Source of the DNA: a virus
Strand: one strand, 5' to 3'
Virus record (IMG/VR): IMGVR_UViG_3300020000_000011
Location: 32,596 to 96,595 of that record
Length of the DNA stretch: 64,000 nucleotides
Of this stretch, positions 49,872 to 56,241 are shown in pieces (within the stretch, counting starts at the first letter, position 1; each line of letters opens with the position of its first letter). The position numbers and the translations under genes are program-made. The notes below the pieces were generated by a model that saw only the letters and a list, made by a program, of their open reading frames with translations, did no database searches and was not told the origin of the DNA.

Positions 49872-50090
49872 TCCCGACCAGGCGTCGACGATGTCCTCAT
49901 CGCTCTCTTCGCCGTCGCCGTAGTCGTAGCCGTGGGCGCGCCACCACTCGACCAGATCGAAGACCATGCCGTAGGTGACGAGCGGCAACCAGAACAGGAT
50001 CGTCACCGACCGTTGGATCCCGTTGCCGTCCAATGCCCATGCGAAGCCGATCCCGGCCCACAGGTAGATGATGACCAGCGCGACGATCAT
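49689..50090 (-). CDS. membrane-anchored acidic protein, antisense overlap at 3' end
   Basis: Two hydrophobic helices (MIVALVIIYLWAGIGFAWAL; SVTILFWLPLVTYGMVFDLV), then an acidic stretch (DYGDGEESDEDIVDAW). The remaining ~60 residues are the complement of the plus-strand ORF 49671-49871, so the true end is doubtful. ATGA overlap with the MerR-like gene supports the start. Confidence 0.5.
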   Translation of the reverse strand: MIVALVIIYLWAGIGFAWALDGNGIQRSVTILFWLPLVTYGMVFDLVEWWRAHGYDYGDGEESDEDIVDAWSGSDGVPVERQDLVDGDPLLLGDHVDVPGVGGEALTAERPEPPPFDPVAQQRLLGWHRQGPE

Positions 50091-50383
50091 GCCGCGACTT
50101 CGGCCCACGCCTTCCCTGTGCGGATCGCTTCCAGTTCGGCGTTCGCAGCGCGGTATCGCTGCACGAGGCGCCCGATCGCGGCGACTTCGGGGGCGGTGAA
50201 GAACCGGCGGTTGCCTGAACCTGGTTGGTTGTCCTGGGAGGTCAACACGACCACGCTCGTTCGTAGCCAGTAGTCGAGGACACGGAAGCTGATCCCGGTC
50301 TGTTCGATCACTTCTTGCGTGGTGTACAGCCGTGACGCCAGCGTCTCCCGGCGTGGCTTGGGCCGAGTGTCCGTCATCGTCAT
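50087..50383 (-). CDS. MerR-family-like transcriptional regulator, 98 aa
   Basis: RLYTTQEVIEQTGISFRVLDYWLRTSVV (~18-45) followed by RRFFTAPEVAAIGRLVQRY is the MerR winged-helix DNA-binding domain without an effector domain. It resembles small excise-like/MerR regulators of actinophages. ATGA overlaps on both sides. CCAGACCC lies 25-32 bases upstream of the ATG, within the end of the HNH gene. Candidate controller of the early operons. Confidence 0.72.
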   Translation of the reverse strand: MTMTDTRPKPRRETLASRLYTTQEVIEQTGISFRVLDYWLRTSVVVLTSQDNQPGSGNRRFFTAPEVAAIGRLVQRYRAANAELEAIRTGKAWAEVAA

Positions 50384-50730
50384 GTTGATACTCCTTTGTG
50401 CTCTCCTGGGTCTGGATTACTCGTGGGCAGTTGCTCCCACGACTCGTAGCGTAACCCCGCTATACGGGCTTGCGCGGGATGGGTCGTGACGTGCTCATGG
50501 TGTGCTCTACACAGTGCTATACAGTTGTCGGGGTCGAGGTGGCCACCGGGGCGTACCCCGCGGGACTGAAGTTCATGTACGTCGATCGGACCGGCGCATC
50601 GGATCCCGAACGCGCCCGGGGCTGAGCAGCGGTACATCGCCCGGCGCAACGCAATCTCACGGACCACGTTGCGTTCATCGCGTTCGGCCAGCCGCTTGTC
50701 ACTCACCGGTCGGAGGCGCGAACGCTTCAC
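50380..50730 (-). CDS. HNH endonuclease
   Basis: 116 residues. GTG start (VKRSRLRPVSDKRLAERDERN). HNH motif: IDVHELQSRGVRPGGHLDPDNCIALCRAHHEHV (~62-94), with DVHE, the central Asn and HHEH plus a CRAHH zinc-type Cys. Small phage HNH proteins often act in genome packaging or as nicking enzymes; this one lies in the early operon. Its 3' coding end contains the CCAGACCCAGGAG sequence ahead of the MerR gene. Confidence 0.82.
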   Translation of the reverse strand: MKRSRLRPVSDKRLAERDERNVVREIALRRAMYRCSAPGAFGIRCAGPIDVHELQSRGVRPGGHLDPDNCIALCRAHHEHVTTHPAQARIAGLRYESWEQLPTSNPDPGEHKGVST

Positions 50731-51013
50731 GGCGGACCCTCTTGCGGTCGATGGCTTCGATGGCAGCAACAGAGATCGCCGAGATCTCGACGAACAGACG
50801 TCGAGCGTCGACGATCTCGGCTGCGTCCTTGTGGCACATGTCGACTGCCCGGCGGGCGACCAGCCAGGCGAAATCGGGGATGCCGTGCAGGTCATCGTGG
50901 TCCGGTGTCCACCGACAGTCGTCGATCTGGTGGCGGCGTTCATCGGCGACCTCGGCGAGGACGTCGTACATGTCAATCGGCGCGGATGACCTGGGCGTCT
51001 CGGTGTCGCTCAT
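50699..51013 (-). CDS. hypothetical helical protein, 104 aa
   Basis: MSDTETPRSSAPIDMYDVLAEVADERRHQIDDCRWTPDHDDLHG... resembles the widespread phage family with DVLxEVxxERxxQDxxWGxxHD spacing, whose function is not established. ATG 51013 overlaps the end of the upstream ORF; the stop is inside the HNH gene. Confidence 0.7.
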   Translation of the reverse strand: MSDTETPRSSAPIDMYDVLAEVADERRHQIDDCRWTPDHDDLHGIPDFAWLVARRAVDMCHKDAAEIVDARRLFVEISAISVAAIEAIDRKRVRREAFAPPTGE

Positions 51014-51146
51014 CGAGTGGTCCGCCGGTGATCGTGACGTATCCGCAATCGCTGCATTCTGCAATGGTCCCTTCGTCGGGGAAGCGCGTGTCGGCAGGAA
51101 CAGTGAACAGGATCATCGTCCCCGTGCATTCGTTCGGTGCGGCCAT
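50973..51146 (-). CDS. zinc-binding-like peptide, 57 aa
   Basis: MAAPNECTGTMILFTVPADTR... with CSDCGYVTITGG: a small Cys-pair protein. Minus-strand TATACA (51154-51159) is seven bases before the ATG: leaderless, own promoter. Overlaps the next gene by 41 bases. Confidence 0.6.
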   Translation of the reverse strand: MAAPNECTGTMILFTVPADTRFPDEGTIAECSDCGYVTITGGPLDERHRDAQVIRAD

Positions 51147-51185
51147 GCACGTATGTATACCCGACTACGGGGGAAATCATGTGCG

Positions 51186-51755
51186 TCATTCTGATGACAA
51201 CGGTGTGGACATCTCGGGTTCATCTGTGAGGGCCTGTGGAGAAGGCGTCTTCGGTGTCTTGTTGCGCGTGTACGTGTTCGGTCCGCGAGCGATGATCGAC
51301 GACCCGTACTCGACCTTGTGGAACGGTGTCGGGTCGAGGCGTTTGCGGAGTTCGGTGATCTTCCACTTCGAACTCGTGGCGCCTTGGCCGCAGGCCGGGA
51401 TGACGTCGCGGGCGTCGGCGAGTGGGATCGCTTCGACCATCTCGCCGGTGTCGATGTTGACGAGTGGTTGGGCGAGGGCGCCGAGGACTGCGTGGCCGTC
51501 CCACTCGTGGTGCGTCTCGATGGTGCGGTGCACGGTGAGGCCGTCGGCGGTGGTGTACTCGTCGGGGATCCGCCGGGCGAGGATGACGCCGTGGTCGCGG
51601 CGCACGATCATGGCGTTGGTGATCAGCTTGTCGAGGCGGTCCCACAGTTCGACGGCGTAGTCGATGTCTTGGCGCGCCCAGTCGGCGTCGACGTCCAACT
51701 CGTTGACCGAGGCGTCGATCGCTGCGACCTGTTGGAGGATCTTGGCGAGGTTCAC
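51186..51755 (-). CDS. conserved-type actinophage protein, 189 aa
   Basis: GTG 51755 chosen for GTGA overlap with the upstream stop. Helical N-terminus (AKILQQVAAIDASVNELDVD...), central beta region (THHEWDGHAVLGALAQPLVN), charged Thr/Pro-rich C-terminus (TYTRNKTPKTPSPQ). I do not recognise its function. Confidence 0.65.
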   Translation of the reverse strand: MNLAKILQQVAAIDASVNELDVDADWARQDIDYAVELWDRLDKLITNAMIVRRDHGVILARRIPDEYTTADGLTVHRTIETHHEWDGHAVLGALAQPLVNIDTGEMVEAIPLADARDVIPACGQGATSSKWKITELRKRLDPTPFHKVEYGSSIIARGPNTYTRNKTPKTPSPQALTDEPEMSTPLSSE

Positions 51756-51991
51756 GTCGGGTGCGAGGTGGTCAGCACGATCGACTTGACGGCCCACATC
51801 ACGCAATCCTCCAGGTGGGTGAGTGCCAGTGATCGTTCCCGGTTGTCCTGGCAGTTGTCGACGATCACGAAGCCGAGTTTCTTGGCCCAGTCGCGGACGT
51901 GTTCGATGCGTTCGATCCCGTCGGCGGACGGGGTCTGGTTGGTCAAGGATCGGTCGAGGGCGGCGAGGCGGGCACGGTCGGAATCATTCAT
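51752..51991 (-). CDS. hypothetical protein, 79 aa, leaderless
   Basis: MNDSDRARLAALDRSLTNQTPS... helical. Minus-strand TACGGT (51998-52003) six bases before the ATG, inside the sequence CTGTTACGGTTAC also found at 1450 and, in part, 56169. First gene of the early leftward operon, divergent from the VWA gene at 52050. Confidence 0.65.
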   Translation of the reverse strand: MNDSDRARLAALDRSLTNQTPSADGIERIEHVRDWAKKLGFVIVDNCQDNRERSLALTHLEDCVMWAVKSIVLTTSHPT

Positions 51992-52049
51992 CCCGTAACC
52001 GTAACAGAGGGGTGTAACGTGGTTGAGAACCAACGACGAAAGGACAGAA

Positions 52050-52721
52050 ATGAAGCAGGGATACAGCCACATCACGATGCTCGTCGACCGGAGCGGTTCG
52101 ATGTCGCGCATCGCCACCGACGCCCAGGGCGCAGTCAACAAGTTCGTCACCGATCAACAGGCGGTGCCCGGGGAGGCGACGCTGCTGCTCGTCGAGTTCG
52201 ATGCCAGCGCGGGACTCGCCGACTCCGAGCGGTCCATTCCGTGGTACCACGTCGTCCACGACGGCGACATCAACCAGGCCCCGGCGTACCAGTTGCATGC
52301 CCGTGGGAACACGGCGCTGCTCGATGCGATCGGCCGGGCGATCACCGCCACCGGTGAGCAACTCGCCGCGCTCGACGAGGCCGACCGGCCCGAGCACGTC
52401 TACTTCGTCACCCAGACCGACGGGCAGGAGAACTCCAGCCGCGAGTTCACCGGCGACACGATCCGCGAGATGATCAAGCGCCAGACCGACGAGTTCTCGT
52501 GGGAGTTCCTGTTCTTGGGGATGGGACCGGACTCGTTCAACCAGGGTCACACCCTCGGGTTCGCCAACGTCACCAAGGGCGCGCAAGCCCCGGCCGCGTA
52601 CGCCGGAACCTACGACCTGGCGAGCGCCAACATCGCCGCCCACCGTGGTGGCGTGGTGCACGATCTGTCGGCGACCAACGCCGACGTCGACGAGGACGGG
52701 ACGGTCACCCCTGCCCCGTGA
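52050..52721 (+). CDS. stand-alone VWA-domain protein, 223 aa
   Basis: A single VWA domain of TerY/YfbK-like layout. MIDAS: MLVDRSGSMS (Asp ~13), Thr in RGNTALLDAIG (~90) and the Asp of FVTQTDGQENSS (~119). Metal-dependent protein binding is expected. TAACGT (52015-52020) and ribosome site GAAAGGA precede ATG 52050. It is on plus inside a minus-strand early region, and may be a second partner of the MoxR-type ATPase at 10812. Confidence 0.82.
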   Translation: MKQGYSHITMLVDRSGSMSRIATDAQGAVNKFVTDQQAVPGEATLLLVEFDASAGLADSERSIPWYHVVHDGDINQAPAYQLHARGNTALLDAIGRAITATGEQLAALDEADRPEHVYFVTQTDGQENSSREFTGDTIREMIKRQTDEFSWEFLFLGMGPDSFNQGHTLGFANVTKGAQAPAAYAGTYDLASANIAAHRGGVVHDLSATNADVDEDGTVTPAP

Positions 52722-52747
52722 GAGGTTGGGTGCGCTCGCCGGGAAAT

Positions 52748-53707
52748 CTAGGGGCGTTCGCCGAGCAGGCGAGCGGTTTCGGCGAGCGCATCCGCCATCG
52801 ACCGTTCCTCAGCCGTAACAGGCTCTGTAGGCCCGTCTGCCGTTTCCGGGGGTACTGGTGCCGCCGGACGGGGGGTTCGACCGCCAGAGAGGTGCTGTAG
52901 CGGTTGTGGTGGCTCTCCCAGCACCAACGTCCGGCCGTAATCGTCGTCGGTGAGCCGTCCGCCGAGAGCATCCAGGCTGGCCCTGGTGAGCCGCTGGTCC
53001 CCACCGAACACGTTGAGGACCTTCACGAACGAGCATTCCCAGCCCCCATCGCGGTTCTGGTGGCCGTGGTCACGGATCGCCGCCTCCGCCCTGCCGGGGT
53101 CACCGATGGCCTTGTCGCCGATGTTGCGGCCGGTCGCCTCCCGGTAGGCGTCGTTCATCAGCGCCTGCCCTTCGGCCCACGACACGGTCCGCTGCCTCGG
53201 GTCGTCGTCGTGGCGGGTGTCCAGCTTGCACGCCGGGGGCCTCGTCCAGTCCTTGGGGACCTCCACGAGGTGTTCCAGTTCGGTGCCGTCGAGGTACTTC
53301 TCCCAGTTGTCGGGGTTGCGGAACACTTCGTCCAGCTTCGGGTTGCACCGCGGGCACGGCCGCAACCATCCCGGTTCGCCGCCGGTGTCGGGGATCCAGC
53401 CGGTCCCACCGCACCACGGAGTCGCGGGCGCCGCCAGCCGGGCAGCCACGGCGCGTTCCTCGCGCTGCTCGCGCACCGCCGGATGCTCGTGGTACGCCGT
53501 CAGGATCTGGTGCATCGACGGGCGCAGCTTCCCGGTCCACGTGCGCGACATCTCCCGGCAGACGTCGTTCAGCGCGTCGCCGTCGTCGGTCCCGTCGCGC
53601 AACTGCTCGACGAACTTGGTCAACACCACCTCGTCGTCGAAGCTGAACCCGGGGATGCCAGCGATGAGCAGCCCGGCTGCCGCGTATGCCTGGTCCGTTG
53701 TTGTCAT
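52748..53707 (-). CDS. replication accessory protein, zinc-containing, helicase-loader-like
   Basis: 319 residues starting MTTTDQAYAAAGLL (ATG 53707, ATGA overlap with the wHTH gene). N-terminal helical domain with an EMSRTWTGKLRPSMHQILTAY segment as in loader N-domains. WCGGTGW...RPCPRCN (~98-120) is a zinc ribbon. C-terminus is Pro-rich then helical. Coupled to the replication-initiator-like gene, so a DnaC/loader-type role is plausible but no Walker motif is present. Confidence 0.55.
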   Translation of the reverse strand: MTTTDQAYAAAGLLIAGIPGFSFDDEVVLTKFVEQLRDGTDDGDALNDVCREMSRTWTGKLRPSMHQILTAYHEHPAVREQREERAVAARLAAPATPWCGGTGWIPDTGGEPGWLRPCPRCNPKLDEVFRNPDNWEKYLDGTELEHLVEVPKDWTRPPACKLDTRHDDDPRQRTVSWAEGQALMNDAYREATGRNIGDKAIGDPGRAEAAIRDHGHQNRDGGWECSFVKVLNVFGGDQRLTRASLDALGGRLTDDDYGRTLVLGEPPQPLQHLSGGRTPRPAAPVPPETADGPTEPVTAEERSMADALAETARLLGERP

Positions 53708-54468
53708 CGTGCTTCCGCCTTCGTCTCGGTCTTGGTCTTGTCGTCTGCTGCGAGTGCGGCGCGCACCCGTTCCATCTTGCCCATCGGCTTCACGACGGTG
53801 AGCGGCGTCGCCGATCTCGGTTCGTCGTCTTCCCACCGCCGCTGGTTGAGCCACACGTTACCGGCCGGGATGAACGTCAGATCGGTTTCGTTCGTGGCCC
53901 ACCAGGCGGCGTGGCGCTCGATCCCGGTGAACGCATCGCGCCGGTCCGCCGCGCGCATCGTCCGCCACTTGGTTCGGGCCTGGCCCTTGCCCGTCGCTTT
54001 CTTCGGGTACAACGCCCACCATCGGTCAAACGCCTCATCCACCAAGGAAGACGAAGTCTTCCTACTCTCGTTGTTCTTGCTCTCGTTGTCTTGCTCTCTC
54101 TCGTGGTGCACCGGTGCACCCACCCTGGGTGCATCCGTGCTCCCACCCCTGGGTGCATCCGTGCACCCACTGGGTGCAGATTCGATCCGTTCGTCACCGG
54201 CGAGGTGGTACCGATTCGGAAGCTGCGCTCCGTTCTCGGACCTCGCTTCGACGTACACGGCACCGACTTCGACGAGTCGGTGGAGTGATCGTTTGACGGT
54301 GTCGGCCGACTTGCTGATCTTCTCGGCGATCGTCTGCTGGGAGGGTCTGATGTCGTTGCCGTAGCGGGCGAGCACGCCGTAGACGCGGACGTCGTCGCCG
54401 GTCAGGCCGGGGTGGTACAGGATCCACTCGGGGATCGCTGCGAACTTGTAGCCGAGAACGACGCTCAT
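53704..54468 (-). CDS. winged-helix replication initiator (replisome organiser) protein
   Basis: 254 residues. N-terminal winged helix (IPEWILYHPGLTGDDVRVYGVLARYGND...QQTIAEKISKSADTVKRSLHRLVEVGAV, ~12-70). The C-terminal part (FDRWWALYPKKATGKGQARTKW...FIPAGNVWLNQRRWEDD, ~142-212) is typical of lambda-O/DnaD-like phage initiators. The 3' end encodes DDKTKTETKAEAR, whose DNA carries the AAGACCAAGACCGAGACGAAGG repeat just before the next ATG. The phage origin may lie in or near the gene, for example the repeated GGGTGCA units at 54114-54180. Confidence 0.72.
   Translation of the reverse strand: MSVVLGYKFAAIPEWILYHPGLTGDDVRVYGVLARYGNDIRPSQQTIAEKISKSADTVKRSLHRLVEVGAVYVEARSENGAQLPNRYHLAGDERIESAPSGCTDAPRGGSTDAPRVGAPVHHEREQDNESKNNESRKTSSSLVDEAFDRWWALYPKKATGKGQARTKWRTMRAADRRDAFTGIERHAAWWATNETDLTFIPAGNVWLNQRRWEDDEPRSATPLTVVKPMGKMERVRAALAADDKTKTETKAEAR
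54114..54180. repeat. GGGTGCA iterons inside initiator gene
   Basis: Between 54108 and 54180 the sequence repeats TGCACCC/GGGTGCA about seven times (TGCACCC, GGGTGCATCCGTGC twice, ACTGGGTGCA). They encode a Ser/Thr/Ala/Pro/Gly linker. In lambda-like phages iterons for initiator binding lie inside the initiator gene, so this is a candidate origin. Confidence 0.55.
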
Positions 54469-54503
54469 TGCGACACCGCGAACGGCGAGCCTGATACGAT
54501 CAT
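54465..54503 (-). CDS. 12-residue leader ORF overlapping initiator start
   Basis: ATG 54503 encodes MIVSGSPFAVSQ and stops at TGA within ATGA of the initiator start. It has its own GAGG seven bases upstream, whereas the initiator ATG has no good ribosome site, so coupling through this mini-ORF may drive initiator translation. Confidence 0.4.
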   Translation of the reverse strand: MIVSGSPFAVSQ

Positions 54504-54594
54504 GGCGAACCTCAATTCAGAAATGACGATGCCCTGGTTTGCCGCCGGGGCATTGTCGCGTTTGGGACGGAGTCGCCAGTATCGCGCAGTTGAA

Positions 54595-54924
54595 CTACCG
54601 CTCTGACACTCGCCGCCCGGCCAGCATCCGCACGATCCTCGCGGTGTCCCGTTCCGCCTGCTCCGTCTCGGCGATCGTCCAGCCCTGCTCCAACAGTTGC
54701 GCCCGCACCGACGGCAACATCCCGGCGCTGGCGATCTCTTCGGTGTCACCGGCGCAGTACAGGCAGATGACGTCGCAGATCTCCTGAGCGCCGAGGGATC
54801 CTTCGGATCTCCACAACGGCGCCCGGCATTCCATGCACTCGGCCATGATCGACGGGACGTTGGCGATGGGCATGTCGGCGATTCTCACGCAGACGAGTAC
54901 GGCGGGTTCCTGGTTCTCGGTCAT
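54595..54924 (-). CDS. zinc-finger-like protein, 109 aa, leaderless
   Basis: Start ATG 54924 (MTENQEPAVLVCVRI): minus-strand TATAGT (54931-54936) lies six bases upstream. CMECRAPLW (~33) and CDVICLYCAG (~53-62) form a probable zinc finger; the rest is helical. First codons ACCGAGAACCAG recall the repeat of other accessory starts. Function unknown. Confidence 0.65.
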   Translation of the reverse strand: MTENQEPAVLVCVRIADMPIANVPSIMAECMECRAPLWRSEGSLGAQEICDVICLYCAGDTEEIASAGMLPSVRAQLLEQGWTIAETEQAERDTARIVRMLAGRRVSER

Positions 54925-54947
54925 CCGGCGACTATAACCCGGTACGC

Positions 54948-54989
54948 GAAAGAGCGCCGGGTGGTTCACGGTCCACCCGGCGCTCTTTC
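54948..54989. terminator. perfect 17-bp stem terminator, bidirectional
   Basis: GAAAGAGCGCCGGGTGG (54948-54964) pairs perfectly with 54973-54989 around an eight-base loop. A second hairpin GCTGTTC/GAACAGC lies at 54993-55012, next to the stop of the secreted-protein gene. Together they insulate that gene from the replication operon. Confidence 0.8.
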
Positions 54990-55021
54990 ATGCTGTTCCG
55001 TCCCGAACAGCGATCTGTTGG

Positions 55022-55933
55022 TCAGACGGTCGGGCAGGTCGTGCCCAGGTCCTTCCAAACGAACCAGTCGCCCTTGCCCTTGTCGGCACCCGGGTTGTAC
55101 GGCTTGTTGAAGCCGCGCAGCGACAGAGCATGCTCACCGTTCGGTGTCGCAGGCAGTGCGTGCCACTTCGGGTCGCTCAGCGACGGGACGCCGGTGCCGG
55201 TGAACTTGCCGGTGTAGTTGAACCACACGCCTTTCACGGTCGGCTGGCACGGCGGCTCACAGTCGCCGTTCTGGGTCAGCTTGACATCGTCGATGGCGAA
55301 GTCGTTGCCCGAGTACGCCGTGCCGTTGTTCACGATCTTGACGTTCATCGGGTCGGACGCCGGGACAGCGCCGACGATCTCGATGATGTTGCTCGGGTCG
55401 TTGCTCAACACGGTTTCCGTGGCTCCGAGTGCGACACCGTTGATGTAGACGGTGATCGCCGCGCCACCATCACTGGCAGCGGAGAGCGGGAGGATGTTCA
55501 GCATGTTCGCGCTGAACGTGTAGGTCACCTTGGAGCCGGGTGTGGTGCAGACCACGCCTGGCACCGTCACGTCCAGCACCGTTTGGTCGGTGTTGGTGAA
55601 CCCGTTGACGATGAGCATGTTGTCGGTCGACCCGGCCAGGTCCACCCAGAACGGGTGGAAGTCGTGCGGGTTGGTGCCGATGACGTAGGTGCCGGGATCC
55701 CACATGGATCCGTCGCCACCGGGGTAGCTCGCCTGGCTGAACAGCGTCGTCTGGCTGAACGCAGTCGTCGCTCCGGCGCTCGGGAGCGTGGGGTTGACGC
55801 CCAGCCCGTCGAAGCTGATGTTGAGCGGCTGGTCGCCGTCTGCGGCTGCTGCCGGGGAGACGAGCGCCCCGACTGATGTGATGGCGATGGCTGCTGCAAG
55901 CAGGACGCGCCCCTTCTTCATTGATGCTTTCAA
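55022..55933 (-). CDS. secreted beta-sandwich protein with signal peptide, ~300 aa
   Basis: N-terminus MKKGRVLLAAAIAITSVGALVSPAAAADG is a textbook Sec signal peptide with an AAA-type cleavage site. The mature part is Gly/Thr/Asn/Val-rich with strands (VLDVTVPGVVCTTPG; AITVYINGVALGATETVL; NDFAIDDVKLTQNGDC), like galactose-binding/DUF642-type jelly rolls; CEPPCQ hints at disulphides. Start is TTG 55933 (AGGGGA six bases upstream) or ATG 55921. Secreted proteins with monogenic insulation in a phage suggest host-surface alteration or a lysogenic-conversion factor. Confidence 0.7.
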   Translation of the reverse strand: MKASMKKGRVLLAAAIAITSVGALVSPAAAADGDQPLNISFDGLGVNPTLPSAGATTAFSQTTLFSQASYPGGDGSMWDPGTYVIGTNPHDFHPFWVDLAGSTDNMLIVNGFTNTDQTVLDVTVPGVVCTTPGSKVTYTFSANMLNILPLSAASDGGAAITVYINGVALGATETVLSNDPSNIIEIVGAVPASDPMNVKIVNNGTAYSGNDFAIDDVKLTQNGDCEPPCQPTVKGVWFNYTGKFTGTGVPSLSDPKWHALPATPNGEHALSLRGFNKPYNPGADKGKGDWFVWKDLGTTCPTV

Positions 55934-56241
55934 AGCAGTCCCCTTCAGGGTTCTACGTGAGCGGAATCTCCGCCCGCCGGATCGTGAACCGTAGTCCACG
56001 ACGATGGTGTGAACCTTAGCGGTGCATCAAGGGATCCGCAAGGAATCTGCAAGATATTTGATACCCGGGTATCAATCGAACATGCCACGTCACGCCATAT
56101 GCCGATACCACGGTATGCCCTACCAGGCACGGAACCGCGAAATCCGTGGTTGCGGAACCCGCCCCGAGCGGTTACGGTTACCGCCAGCTACAACACCGTA
56201 GCGACGAACGACTAGCTCGACTAGTCAAGAGAGAGGTCAGC
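55934..56241. promoter_or_regulatory. 308-bp divergent control region with GATACC-nn-GGTATC palindromes
   Basis: No gene seen. Contains the 18-bp perfect palindrome TTGATACCCGGGTATCAA (56058-56075) and a near copy GATACC-AC-GGTATG (56104-56117), both of the arm sequence that overlaps -10 boxes elsewhere. GGTTACGGTTACCGCC (56169-56184) resembles the 1450 and 52000 promoters. GAGAGAGG before ATG 56242 is the ribosome site. Confidence 0.6.
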
